From Armatimonadota bacterium (GTDB lineage: Bacteria > Cloacimonadota > Cloacimonadia > Cloacimonadales > TCS61), in contig JABMPU010000154.1 of NCBI GenBank assembly GCA_013203665.1, positions 1-33,295 of the forward strand: DNA of 33,295 nt, written 5' to 3'. The position numbers and the translations under genes were made by a program. Of the stretch, positions 7,524 to 15,400 are shown piece after piece. The number at the start of each line of letters is the position of its first letter. Position 1 is the stretch's first letter. The notes under the pieces are model-generated. The model ran no database searches. It was not told the origin of the DNA and saw nothing but the letters and a program-made list of their open reading frames with translations.

Positions 7524-7530
7524 CAAAATT

Positions 7531-7556
7531 TTCGTGTTAATTCGTGTAATTCGTGG
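7531..7556. repeat. TTCGTG tandem repeat, three units
   Basis: Three TTCGTG words at 9-10 nt spacing (7531, 7541, 7550). Same family as 9050-9080, 31087-31120 and the arms of the 2827-3110 element. It ends about 20 nt before the start of the phosphorylase gene. Confidence 0.55.
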
Positions 7557-7578
7557 ATAGAAAAGAAAAGGAAAAGTT

Positions 7579-8916
7579 ATGAATCCTGTTGAGATTATCA
7601 TCAAAAAGAGAGATGGCAAAGAACTTTCCAAAGATGAAATAAGATTTTTCATAGAATCATATTTGAAAAATGAAATTCCAGAATACCAGATGTCAGCATT
7701 TTTAATGGCAATTTATTTTAGTAATATGAATCCTGATGAGATTCAAACACTAACTGAAATTTATATTGATTCCGGTAAAAGAATCTCATTTCCAGATGAG
7801 ATGAAAACAGTAGATAAACATTCCACAGGTGGAGTTGGTGACAAAGTCAGTTTGGTTCTCGCCCCGATTGTTGCAGCTTGCGGATGTAAAGTTCCCATGA
7901 TTTCCGGTAAAGGATTGGGACATACAGGTGGAACTTTGGATAAACTTGAATCCATTCCCGGATTTCGCACAAATCTATCTGAAAAAGAATTCAAAGAAAT
8001 TGTGAAACAAGTCGGTTTCAGCATAATCGGTCAATCAGACGAATTAGTCCCCGCAGACCGTAGAATTTATGCACTCCGCGATGTAACCGGAACAGTTGAT
8101 AGTTTACCACTCATAACTGCGAGCATTATGAGCAAGAAAATTGCTGAGGGAGCAAAAAACCTCGTCATAGATCTGAAGGTTGGAACCGGAGCTTTCATAA
8201 AAAAAATGGAAAAAGCTGAGAAACTTGGTAAATTATTGATGCAAACTGGAAAAAAATTAGGTCAGAAAGTTTCTGTGGTTTTCTCTAATATGAATTCTCC
8301 ACTCGGAGAATATGTGGGAAATGCTCTTGAAATCAAAGAGTGCATCGAATATTTAAAAGGCAAAAAAATACATGATATCCATCTTATAACCAAGGCTTTA
8401 GCAGTAGAGATGCTTTTACTTTCCAGGATAGCAAAAGATCGAAATATCGCAATTGAAATGATAAAAAATGTTCTAGAAAATGGTTCAGCCCTGGAATGTT
8501 TCAAGAAATTCATTCATGCTCAGGGAGGTGACTCCGAAATTTGTGAAGATACTTCTAAACTACCACAAGCAAAATTTCAAATCCCAATTATTTCAGATAA
8601 AAAAGGTTGGATAAAATCTATCAATACTCAAAAAATCGGATATGCTTTGATCGATATCGGTGCAGGTAGAAAAATGATCGATTCTAAATTGAATTATGCA
8701 GCCGGAGCTTATCTCCCAAATAAAATCGGAGACTTTGTTGAGCAGAATTCTGAGATAGGAAAAGTATTTTGTGATGATGATAAAATGGGAAAATCAGTCG
8801 TTCAAAAGATACTTAAGAGTTATTCATTTTCTGCTTCAAAATCTGAATTTGATGAAAAATATTTCAAAGAAATGGAACTGATTTATGGTTTAGCCAAAAA
8901 TCTTGATAATGGGTAA
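7579..8916 (+). CDS. pdp: Pyrimidine-nucleoside phosphorylase (thymidine phosphorylase family)
   Basis: Reversibly splits pyrimidine nucleosides with phosphate into base and (deoxy)ribose-1-phosphate for salvage. The 445 residues match the family length (430-440). Visible motifs: phosphate site KHSTGGVGDK, the signature SGKGLGHTGGTLDKLE, GQSDELVPADRRIYALRDVTGTVDSLPLI, ASIMSKK and DLKVGTGAFIK, and a C-terminal AGAYLPNKIGD-type lid. YALRDVTGTVDS and ASIMSKK are closer to the Bacillus-type PyNP (accepting uridine and thymidine) than to E. coli DeoA, but specificity cannot be settled by eye. An AAAGGAAAAG stretch precedes the ATG. It is separated from the preceding lipoprotein gene by a hairpin-rich gap, so it may be its own unit. 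Confidence 0.92.
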   Translation: MNPVEIIIKKRDGKELSKDEIRFFIESYLKNEIPEYQMSAFLMAIYFSNMNPDEIQTLTEIYIDSGKRISFPDEMKTVDKHSTGGVGDKVSLVLAPIVAACGCKVPMISGKGLGHTGGTLDKLESIPGFRTNLSEKEFKEIVKQVGFSIIGQSDELVPADRRIYALRDVTGTVDSLPLITASIMSKKIAEGAKNLVIDLKVGTGAFIKKMEKAEKLGKLLMQTGKKLGQKVSVVFSNMNSPLGEYVGNALEIKECIEYLKGKKIHDIHLITKALAVEMLLLSRIAKDRNIAIEMIKNVLENGSALECFKKFIHAQGGDSEICEDTSKLPQAKFQIPIISDKKGWIKSINTQKIGYALIDIGAGRKMIDSKLNYAAGAYLPNKIGDFVEQNSEIGKVFCDDDKMGKSVVQKILKSYSFSASKSEFDEKYFKEMELIYGLAKNLDNG

Positions 8917-9049
8917 GTCGAAGAATATCTTTTCACCGTTCCGAAGGTCTGAAAGAAACAATGAAAGAGTTGACCGTTAGAAAGGTAGGACGGAACCTTT
9001 TCAAAGTGAATAAAACAGATACGATTTGGTTATTTTGCTTCTTTTATTC

Positions 9050-9080
9050 TTCGTGTCCATTCGTGACCTTCGTGGCTGAT
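9050..9080. repeat. TTCGTG dispersed repeat
   Basis: Three TTCGTG words at 10- and 9-nt spacing, ending in GGCTGAT. In reverse complement it resembles 31087-31120 and the left arm at 2827. The rest of 8917-9050 contains imperfect inverted words (CGTTCC near 8940, GGACGGAACC near 8989) and no gene. Confidence 0.5.
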
Positions 9081-9120
9081 CAGTTCCAAAATTCTTGACA
9101 CATAAAAGATTGAAAATAGA

Positions 9121-9150
9121 TTGACTTTTGATTTAAAAAAATAATATTAA
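9121..9150 (+). promoter_or_regulatory. Probable sigma-70-like promoter for rpmF-plsX-fab
   Basis: TTGACT at 9121-9126 is followed at 17-18 nt by ATATTA/TATTAA (9144-9150) in a very AT-rich tract. The rpmF start codon is 34 nt further, with AAGGAG and AAGGGA ahead of it. It is the best promoter-like sequence before the fatty-acid operon. Confidence 0.5.
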
Positions 9151-9183
9151 TTTATTCATTTAAAAGGAGTTAAGGGAAGCATT

Positions 9184-9363
9184 ATGGCAGTTCCAAAAAG
9201 AAAAGTCTCAAAATCTCGCAGAGATAAAAGAAGAACACATTATAAAGCTGAAATGCCTACAATAGCTGTTTGCTCAAATTGTGGTGAACCGGTTAAACCG
9301 CACAATATTTGTGCGAAATGCGGATATTACAACGGACGAAAAATTAAGGAAATCAGCGAATAA
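9184..9363 (+). CDS. rpmF: 50S ribosomal protein L32
   Basis: A 59-residue protein starting MAVPKRKVSKSRRDKRRTH, the canonical bL32 N-terminus, with two CxxC zinc-binding pairs (CSNC near 30-33 and CAKC near 43-46) and the usual CGYYNGRKI end. It is the zinc-ligand form of L32. AAGGGA lies 6 nt before the ATG. It is the first gene of rpmF-plsX-fabH-fabD, an order conserved in many bacteria that links ribosome and membrane-lipid synthesis. plsX begins 25 nt downstream. Confidence 0.97.
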   Translation: MAVPKRKVSKSRRDKRRTHYKAEMPTIAVCSNCGEPVKPHNICAKCGYYNGRKIKEISE

Positions 9364-9388
9364 AATCCCATCTCAGGAATAATATTTT

Positions 9389-10384
9389 ATGCGTATCGCT
9401 TTAGATGGTTTTGGCAGTGATAATGCACCTTTCCCGGAAGTGGAAGGTGCAATTCTTGCAATTAAGGAAAATCTTTGTGAAAAAGTTTTTCTGGTTGGCA
9501 AAGAAAATATCCTGAAAAAAGAACTGGAAAAATTCTTTTATGAAAAAAAACGCATCGAAATAGTTCACGCTCCTGAAGTTATCACAATGGAGGATCCTCC
9601 ATCCAGCGTTGCCAAACAAAAACGTAATTCTTCCATTGTAAAAGCAGTTGCTTTACAAAAAAATGGCTTAGCAGACGGATTGGTAAGTGCCGGCAATACA
9701 GGAGCTGTGATGGCAGCTTCACTTTTGGGTTATGGAAGAATAAAAAATATTCTGAGACCCGCTATAGCTATGACTTTACCAACAAAAAAGAAACCAACCA
9801 TCATTCTTGATGTGGGAGCAAATGTAGATTGTTCTTCAGAAAATCTTGTTCAATTTGCCAAACTCGGCAGCTTATATGCTCGGTTTTTTTTTAAGAATGA
9901 AAGCCCCAGAGTCGCTTTATTAAATATCGGTGAGGAAAGTGCAAAAGGTAACGAACTTGTAAAAAAAGCTTTTTCAAAATTATCAAAATATACTGATATC
10001 AATTTTGCTGGTAATATCGAAGGTGAAGGGATATTGAGTGGCAAATTCGAAGTTATTGTATGCGACGGATTTGTGGGAAATGTGATGCTGAAAACTGTTG
10101 AGGGCGTTGCCTTTGCAATTTTTGATATGATGAAAGAACAGATGAAGAAGGATTGGGTGGCAAAAATCGGAGCTCTTCTTTCTTATCCTGTTTATTCCTA
10201 TCTAAAGAAAAAAATGGATCATACGGAATATGGTGGAGCTTTGCTAGTTGGCTTAAATGGAATTTCTGTTATTTCTCATGGCAGAGCAAATGCCAAAGCA
10301 ATTAAGAATGCCATAAGATTTGCAGTAAATATTGCAGAATCAGGTTTTATTGAGCACACCAGAAAATATTATGAGAGGTTGTAA
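9389..10384 (+). CDS. plsX: Phosphate acyltransferase PlsX
   Basis: Converts acyl-ACP plus phosphate to acyl-phosphate for the PlsY glycerol-3-phosphate acyltransferase, at the cytoplasmic face of the membrane. The N-terminus MRIALDGFGSDNAP is the family MDGMGGDxAP motif in slightly altered form. EVITMEDPPSSVAKQKRNSSIV, the GLVSAGNTGAVMA block, ILDVGANVDCSSENL and CDGFVGNVMLKTVEG are all characteristic. Length 331 is normal. CAGGA lies 10-11 nt before the ATG. fabH starts 2 nt after the stop. Confidence 0.96.
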   Translation: MRIALDGFGSDNAPFPEVEGAILAIKENLCEKVFLVGKENILKKELEKFFYEKKRIEIVHAPEVITMEDPPSSVAKQKRNSSIVKAVALQKNGLADGLVSAGNTGAVMAASLLGYGRIKNILRPAIAMTLPTKKKPTIILDVGANVDCSSENLVQFAKLGSLYARFFFKNESPRVALLNIGEESAKGNELVKKAFSKLSKYTDINFAGNIEGEGILSGKFEVIVCDGFVGNVMLKTVEGVAFAIFDMMKEQMKKDWVAKIGALLSYPVYSYLKKKMDHTEYGGALLVGLNGISVISHGRANAKAIKNAIRFAVNIAESGFIEHTRKYYERL

Positions 10385-10386
10385 TT

Positions 10387-11382
10387 ATGATAGCAAAATA
10401 TAATGCAAAAATTACCGGAACCGGTCATTTTGTTCCGGAGAAAATTCTTACTAACGCTGATCTGGAAAAAATGGTTGATACTTCCGATGAATGGATACGC
10501 ACTCGAACCGGGATGTCTGTTAGACATGTTGCCAGTAAAGATGAAGCAGCCTCAGACTTATCTTATCATGCTGCTTTAAAAGCCCTGGAAGCTGCTGATT
10601 TGAAACCCAAAGACCTTGATATGATAATCGTGGGAACTATTTCCGGTGATCATGCTTTTCCTTCCACAGCTTGCATCCTGCAAAAGAAATTAGGATTAAG
10701 AAACTTTCCTGCCTTTGATATCTCTGCTGGTTGTCCGGGTTGGATTTATGCTATCAATATTGCCAAACAATTTGTGGAAAACGGAGTCGCTCAAAATGTC
10801 CTGGTTATTGGAGTAGAAATCCTGACAAAAATCACGAATTATAAAGATCGTAATACCTGTATTTTATTTGGAGATGGTGCAGGTGCATCTATTATCTCTC
10901 GGAAAGAACCAACAGATATTTCCAGAATTATTGATTCTGAAATCACTGCAGATGGAACTCATAATGAACTTCTCATTCAAGAAGCTGGTGGCTCCAGAAT
11001 GCCTGCTTGCAAAGAATCTGTGAAAAAAAATCTGCATACTCTTTATATGGAAGGAAATAAAATATTTAAATTTGCTGTGAAATCAATGTATTCAATGTGT
11101 GATATCGTCTTGAAAAGAAACAACCTGGATGTTACTTCCATCGACTGGTTAATTACTCATCAGGCAAATATGAGAATTATTGATGCTCTCGGAAGAAAGA
11201 TGAAAATCGATACTAATAAGGTAATTGTTAACATTGAAAAATATGGCAACACATCTTCAGCAACAATACCAATTGCTCTTGATGAAGCGATTCGAGAAGG
11301 CAAAATCAGAAAAGGAGACTTGGTTTTAATGGCTTCTTTCGGTGCTGGATTAACTTCCGGTAGTTTATTAATCAGATTATAA
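10387..11382 (+). CDS. fabH: Beta-ketoacyl-ACP synthase III
   Basis: Starts fatty-acid synthesis by condensing acyl-CoA with malonyl-ACP. The Cys-His-Asn triad is visible: Cys in DISAGCPGWIYAI, His in WLITHQANMRIID and Asn in KYGNTSSATIPIAL. Also present are GTGHFVPEKILTN at the N-terminus, DEWIRTRTGM, FGDGAGASII and the C-terminal FGAGLTSGS. Length 331 is typical. A GAGAGG motif ahead of the ATG overlaps the plsX 3' end. It uses product of malonyl transfer by the adjacent FabD. Confidence 0.97.
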   Translation: MIAKYNAKITGTGHFVPEKILTNADLEKMVDTSDEWIRTRTGMSVRHVASKDEAASDLSYHAALKALEAADLKPKDLDMIIVGTISGDHAFPSTACILQKKLGLRNFPAFDISAGCPGWIYAINIAKQFVENGVAQNVLVIGVEILTKITNYKDRNTCILFGDGAGASIISRKEPTDISRIIDSEITADGTHNELLIQEAGGSRMPACKESVKKNLHTLYMEGNKIFKFAVKSMYSMCDIVLKRNNLDVTSIDWLITHQANMRIIDALGRKMKIDTNKVIVNIEKYGNTSSATIPIALDEAIREGKIRKGDLVLMASFGAGLTSGSLLIRL

Positions 11383-11395
11383 AAGAGAGGAATTT

Positions 11396-12331
11396 ATGGT
11401 GAAAATTGCATTTATTTTTCCCGGTCAAGGTGCTCAGTATATTGGCATGGCAATGGATTTTATAGAACGAAATCCTGAATATGAAACAATTCTGAAGAAA
11501 TTCGACGAAAAAAATAAAACCACTCTTTTCAAAATTATGAAAGAAGGTCCAGAAGAAAAATTGAAAGAAACAAAATTCACCCAACCTGCAATTTTATTTC
11601 ACAGCATAATTGCCATGAAAACACTTTTAGCAGAAAAAGAGATTAAGCCGGATTTTGTAGCAGGTCATTCATTAGGCGAATTTTCCGCACTCGTTGCCAA
11701 TGGTGTTCTTAGTTTGGAAGATGCAATGTATCTTGTACACAAACGTGGCGAATTCATGATTAAAGCAAATGAAGGAAAACCTTTTGCTATGGCTGCAATC
11801 ATCGGACCGGATTCAGAAAAAGTAAAAGAAATCTGCTTGCAAGCCTCTAAAGATGGAATTGTGATTGCTGCAAATTTTAATACTCCGGTTCAAACTGTTA
11901 TTTCAGGCTCCAAAGCAGGTGTGGAAAAAGCTTGTGAAATCTTTAGAGAAATCGGTGCAAAAAGAGTTGTGCCTTTAGTTGTGGGTGGTCCTTTTCATTC
12001 ACCTTTGATTGAAAAAGCAAAAACCTGGCTTGCAGAAGAAATGGAAAATATACGCTTCTCCCCCACTGAAATTCCTGTTATTTCAAATGTGAATGCTGAA
12101 CCTACTGCCAATCTGCAAGAAATTAAAGAAACTCTTGCAAATCAAGTTACTTCTGCTGTTTTATGGGTAGATTCCGTAAACTTTATGATCGAGAACGGAG
12201 TGGAATTATTCATTGAATTCGGTCCAAAAAAAGTTTTAGCTGGCATGATCAAGAAAATCAATCGTGAAGTAAAAGTTCTTAGTATCGATAAAATTGAAGA
12301 TGTGGAAAAAGTAGCTGAAGAATTAAAATAA
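11396..12331 (+). CDS. fabD: Malonyl-CoA:ACP transacylase
   Basis: Transfers malonyl from CoA to ACP. Motifs: IFPGQGAQYIGM near the N-terminus, catalytic Ser in GHSLGEFSAL, the Arg in VHKRGEFM, catalytic His in GGPFHSPLI, and VISNVNAEP and IEFGPKKVL near the end. Length 311 is normal. The start codon follows GAGAGGAATTT, a good ribosome binding site. The stop is only 4 nt before the HEPN gene, which interrupts the usual fabD-fabG order. Confidence 0.97.
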   Translation: MVKIAFIFPGQGAQYIGMAMDFIERNPEYETILKKFDEKNKTTLFKIMKEGPEEKLKETKFTQPAILFHSIIAMKTLLAEKEIKPDFVAGHSLGEFSALVANGVLSLEDAMYLVHKRGEFMIKANEGKPFAMAAIIGPDSEKVKEICLQASKDGIVIAANFNTPVQTVISGSKAGVEKACEIFREIGAKRVVPLVVGGPFHSPLIEKAKTWLAEEMENIRFSPTEIPVISNVNAEPTANLQEIKETLANQVTSAVLWVDSVNFMIENGVELFIEFGPKKVLAGMIKKINREVKVLSIDKIEDVEKVAEELK

Positions 12332-12335
12332 TTTT

Positions 12336-12722
12336 ATGACCAAAGAAGAATTAATTTCATTTTGGATTGAAGGTTCGGATAGAGACTTTGAATCAATGCT
12401 TCATATGTTTGGATCAAAGGACTATCATTGGGCTTTATATGTAGGTCATCTTGTTATTGAGAAATTACTCAAAGCATATTACATTAAAAAAATTGATTCT
12501 CAACATCCCTTTATACACAATCTTTTACGATTAGCAGAAAAATCAAATTTAGATATAACTGAAGAGCAGAAAAAGTTTTTAGTGAGAGTAACAACTTTTA
12601 ACTTGCGAGCAAAATACCAGGATTATAAAAATAATTTTTATAAATTATGCACAAAAGAATTCACAGAAAAATGGATTAATGAAATCAAAGAGTTTCGGCA
12701 ATGGATAAAGAAACAGCTTTAA
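12336..12722 (+). CDS. HEPN-domain protein, putative toxin of HEPN-MNT pair
   Basis: A 128-residue, mostly alpha-helical protein of the HEPN (PF05168-like) type: an N-terminal helix with SDRDFESMLHMFGSKDYHWALYVGHLVIEKLLKAYYIKK, the pattern of HEPN proteins paired with minimal nucleotidyltransferases, and a C-terminal FNLRAKYQDYK block resembling the R-Y-P-D motif of this subfamily. The classical C-terminal R-x4-6-H ribonuclease motif is not seen there (Tyr residues instead); an R-x6-H occurs near the N-terminus but in another helix. HEPN proteins with MNT partners are often toxins whose tyrosine is AMPylated by the partner; that role is inference. No clear ribosome binding site is seen. It begins 4 nt after fabD and overlaps the MNT gene by 22 nt. 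Confidence 0.8.
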   Translation: MTKEELISFWIEGSDRDFESMLHMFGSKDYHWALYVGHLVIEKLLKAYYIKKIDSQHPFIHNLLRLAEKSNLDITEEQKKFLVRVTTFNLRAKYQDYKNNFYKLCTKEFTEKWINEIKEFRQWIKKQL

Positions 12723-13009
12723 AATTATTAAAAAATTATATTGTATTTCTAAAAACAAAAAAGTATAATATAAAAAGCGCTTATTTATTTGGCTCTTATG
12801 CAAAGGATAAATATGATGAAGACAGTGATATAGATCTGGCAATCATAATGAAAAACCTGGAAAACAATTATGAAATGCAAGTAGAATTAATGATTTTAGG
12901 CAGCAAATTTGATTCAAGAATTGAACCACATCCAATCGACGAAACTGATTTTAATTCAACTTATCCTTTCGCCTACGAAATCATGAAAACAGGCATAAAA
13001 ATTTTATGA
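12701..13009 (+). CDS. MNT-type minimal nucleotidyltransferase, putative antitoxin
   Basis: A 102-residue nucleotidyltransferase domain. The signature G-S-x10-D-x-D is present in AYLFGSYAKDKYDEDSDIDLAII, giving the two metal-binding aspartates; a third acidic position may lie in FDSRIEPHPID. In MntA/HepT systems this protein inactivates its HEPN partner by adding AMP. The start overlaps the HEPN 3' end by 22 nt, and fabG begins 15 nt after the stop, so both genes must be transcribed with the fatty-acid operon unless they have an unseen internal promoter. Base composition looks somewhat more AT-rich than the flanking fab genes by eye. Confidence 0.85.
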   Translation: MDKETALKLLKNYIVFLKTKKYNIKSAYLFGSYAKDKYDEDSDIDLAIIMKNLENNYEMQVELMILGSKFDSRIEPHPIDETDFNSTYPFAYEIMKTGIKIL

Positions 13010-13024
13010 AAAATTGGAGATATT

Positions 13025-13768
13025 ATGTATAATTTTGAAGGAAAAATTGTAATAATTACAGGTTCTGCCAGGGGAATCGGTTTTGCTATTGCAGAAACTT
13101 TTGCAGAAAATGGTGCCACCTCTATTATTCTCGATTTATTTCAGGATGCTGTTGATGAAGCAGTTAAAAAAATTACTGATAAAGGTTTTAAAGCTTTCGG
13201 ATATGTAGCTGACATAACAGACTCCGAATTAACAGGCAACCTTTTCAAAGAAATATTTCAAAAATTCGGTAAAATCGATATTCTTATAAACAATGCAGGC
13301 ATCACCAAAGACGGGCTTCTTATGAAAATGAAGGAATCTGATTGGGATGCAGTCATCAATGTAAATTTGAAGGGAACTTTCATCTGTACACAAAAAGTTT
13401 GCAGGTTTATGATGAAACAAAGACAAGGTGTTATATTAAATATTTCTTCGATTGTTGGCATTATGGGAAATGCTGGTCAGGCAAATTATGCCGCTTCAAA
13501 AGGTGGAATAATTACTCTCACAAAATCAGCAGCCAAAGAATTCGCATCCCGCAATATAAGAGTGAATGTAATCGCTCCCGGATTCATTGAAACAGAAATG
13601 ACAGCCCAATTACCAAAAGAAATTGTTGACAAATATTTGGAAGCAATTCCTTTAAGACATATAGGTACATCAAAAGATGTTGCTAATCTTTGTTTATTTT
13701 TAGCTTCAAAGGAAGCTGATTATATAACCGGTCAGACTATTCAGGTCGACGGTGGTTTGATAATGTAA
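13025..13768 (+). CDS. fabG: 3-oxoacyl-ACP reductase
   Basis: NADPH-dependent reduction of 3-ketoacyl-ACP in the elongation cycle. SDR features in order: TGSARGIGFAIA cofactor loop, NNAGITKDGLLMKM, catalytic Ser in LNISSIVG, the YxxxK motif in ANYAASKGG, VNVIAPGFIETEM and the terminal ITGQTIQVDGGL. Length 247 is typical. TTGGAG lies 5 nt before the ATG. It sits after the HEPN-MNT pair rather than directly after fabD. Confidence 0.96.
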   Translation: MYNFEGKIVIITGSARGIGFAIAETFAENGATSIILDLFQDAVDEAVKKITDKGFKAFGYVADITDSELTGNLFKEIFQKFGKIDILINNAGITKDGLLMKMKESDWDAVINVNLKGTFICTQKVCRFMMKQRQGVILNISSIVGIMGNAGQANYAASKGGIITLTKSAAKEFASRNIRVNVIAPGFIETEMTAQLPKEIVDKYLEAIPLRHIGTSKDVANLCLFLASKEADYITGQTIQVDGGLIM

Positions 13769-13788
13769 AAAAAAATTAGGAGGAAATA

Positions 13789-14022
13789 ATGGACATCATT
13801 GCAAAAGTAAAAGAGATCATTGTGGAAGAACTTGGCGTAGAAGAAAGTGAAGTAACAATGGAAGCAAGTTTCATCGAAGACCTTGGAGCAGATTCTCTCG
13901 ACACAGTCGAATTAATCATGAAATTTGAAGAGGAATTTGAAATTGATATCGCAGATGACGAGGCTGAAAAATTGACTACAGTTGGAAAAGCTATCGATTA
14001 TCTCAAATCCAAGATCAGCTAA
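13789..14022 (+). CDS. acpP: Acyl carrier protein
   Basis: A 77-residue acidic carrier of acyl chains. The phosphopantetheine attachment serine is in [15 protein letters not shown], followed by the acidic helix [22 protein letters not shown] strong AGGAGG is placed 5 nt before the ATG, fitting a highly translated protein. A strong hairpin follows (14039-14060), between acpP and fabF. Confidence 0.97.
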   Translation: MDIIAKVKEIIVEELGVEESEVTMEASFIEDLGADSLDTVELIMKFEEEFEIDIADDEAEKLTTVGKAIDYLKSKIS

Positions 14023-14038
14023 TTTCGAGATTTTGTTT

Positions 14039-14070
14039 GGTGGAGTTTTAAAACTCCACCTTTATTTTAA
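14039..14070 (+). terminator. Intrinsic terminator or attenuator after acpP
   Basis: A perfect 22-nt palindrome (14039-14060, GGTGGAG arms) followed by a T-rich tract (TTTATTTTAATTTT). It stands between acpP and fabF, so it would reduce read-through into fabF or stabilise the acpP mRNA 3' end. Confidence 0.7.
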
Positions 14071-14131
14071 TTTTGTTTGAAAGAGATACTTTCATCTTAA
14101 TAAAAAAATCTTATTTTGAGAGGTTAAAAAA

Positions 14132-15373
14132 ATGAATAAACGAAGAGTTGTTATCACAGGTTTGGGAACAATAAACGCAGTTGGAAACAACATAGATGAA
14201 ACCTGGAAAGGACTTGTTGCCGGTAAATCCGGTATCGGATTAATAACGAACTTTGAAATAACTGATGAATTCACCAGCAGAATTGCCGGTGAAGTAAAAA
14301 ACTACATTCCTACGGACTATTTTGAAAAAAAAAGAATTAAGAAACTCGATAGGTATACTCAATTTGCACTTATAGCTGCAAAAGAGGCTTTAAATGATTC
14401 TGGCTTAACCGATTTTGATCACGACCGGGCTGGAGCAATAATTGCCTCCGGAATCGGTGGAATGGAAACCTTTGAAGCTGAAGCCAGAAAAATGGTAAAT
14501 TCCGGTCCTAAAAGAATAAGCCCTTTCTTTATCCCAAAAATGATAGCCAATATCGCCTCAGCAGAAGCTGCAATCGAGTTTAACTTAAGATCGATCAATT
14601 TCAATATTTCTTCAGCTTGTGCATCTGCAAATCATGCAATGGGAACAGCTTTCCGCACAATTCAATATGGAGATGCTGATATTATTCTCTCAGGTGGTTC
14701 AGAAGCTTCAGTAACTTCACTTGCTGTGGGAGGTTTTTGCGCCATGAGAGCACTCAGCACAAGAAATGATGATCCTCAAAAAGCCTGTCGCCCATTCGAT
14801 AAAGAACGAGATGGTTTCATTATGGCTGAAGGAGCATCAGTATTGGTTCTGGAAGAATTGGAACATGCCTTAAAACGAAATGCCAAAATCTATGCTGAAA
14901 TTGTTGGTTATGGTGCCACTTGCGACGCTTTTCATATTACTGCTCCATCACCAAATGGAGAAGGTGGAGCACGTGCAATCAAAGCTGCAATATCAGATGC
15001 AAATCTGAAACCTGAAGAAGTCGATTACATCAATGCTCATGGCACTTCCACTCCTCTAAATGACAAAAATGAAACTGCATCTCTGAAAACCGTTTTTGGT
15101 GATCACGCCTTTAATCTTAAGATAAGTTCTACGAAATCAATGGTTGGACACATGCTTGGAGCAGCAGCCGGAACTGAAGCTATTGCCTGCTGCAAATCAA
15201 TTGAAACCGGTATCATCCATCCCACTATCAACTATGAAAATCCTGATCCTGAATGCGATCTGGATTATGTTCCTAATAAAGCAATTGAAAAAGATGTAAA
15301 CATTGCAGTTAGCAATTCGCTCGGTTTTGGTGGTCATAACGGAGTATTAGTTTTTAAAAAGTTTATTAAATAA
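14132..15373 (+). CDS. fabF: Beta-ketoacyl-ACP synthase II
   Basis: Elongating condensing enzyme that joins acyl groups to malonyl-ACP. Triad: Cys in NISSACASANHAMG, His in NAHGTSTPLNDKNE, and His in KSMVGHMLGAAAGTE. The N-terminus RRVVITGLGTINAVG and C-terminus NSLGFGGHNGVLVFKKF are family hallmarks. Length 413 is normal. GAGAGG precedes the ATG by about 7 nt. A terminator overlaps the stop codon. Confidence 0.97.
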   Translation: MNKRRVVITGLGTINAVGNNIDETWKGLVAGKSGIGLITNFEITDEFTSRIAGEVKNYIPTDYFEKKRIKKLDRYTQFALIAAKEALNDSGLTDFDHDRAGAIIASGIGGMETFEAEARKMVNSGPKRISPFFIPKMIANIASAEAAIEFNLRSINFNISSACASANHAMGTAFRTIQYGDADIILSGGSEASVTSLAVGGFCAMRALSTRNDDPQKACRPFDKERDGFIMAEGASVLVLEELEHALKRNAKIYAEIVGYGATCDAFHITAPSPNGEGGARAIKAAISDANLKPEEVDYINAHGTSTPLNDKNETASLKTVFGDHAFNLKISSTKSMVGHMLGAAAGTEAIACCKSIETGIIHPTINYENPDPECDLDYVPNKAIEKDVNIAVSNSLGFGGHNGVLVFKKFIK

Positions 15374-15395
15374 GGGCGAATAATTCGCCCTTTTT
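15372..15395 (+). terminator. Intrinsic terminator overlapping the fabF stop
   Basis: Inverted arms AAGGGCGAA (15372-15380) and TTCGCCCTT (15384-15392), 3-nt loop, continuing into a run of Ts. A classical rho-independent terminator closing the fatty-acid operon. It lies directly before the TTG start of rnc, so rnc is probably expressed by read-through or from an unseen promoter. Confidence 0.8.
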
Positions 15396-15400
15396 GCATT

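Noticed and set aside
9095-9123. TTGACA at 9095 as the rpmF promoter
   Set aside because: The -10 position at 17 nt reads AGATTG, a poor match; the TTGACT at 9121 is better.
9389-15373. Secondary-metabolite (polyketide) cluster
   Set aside because: All enzymes are single-domain housekeeping FAS II types in the standard fab order.
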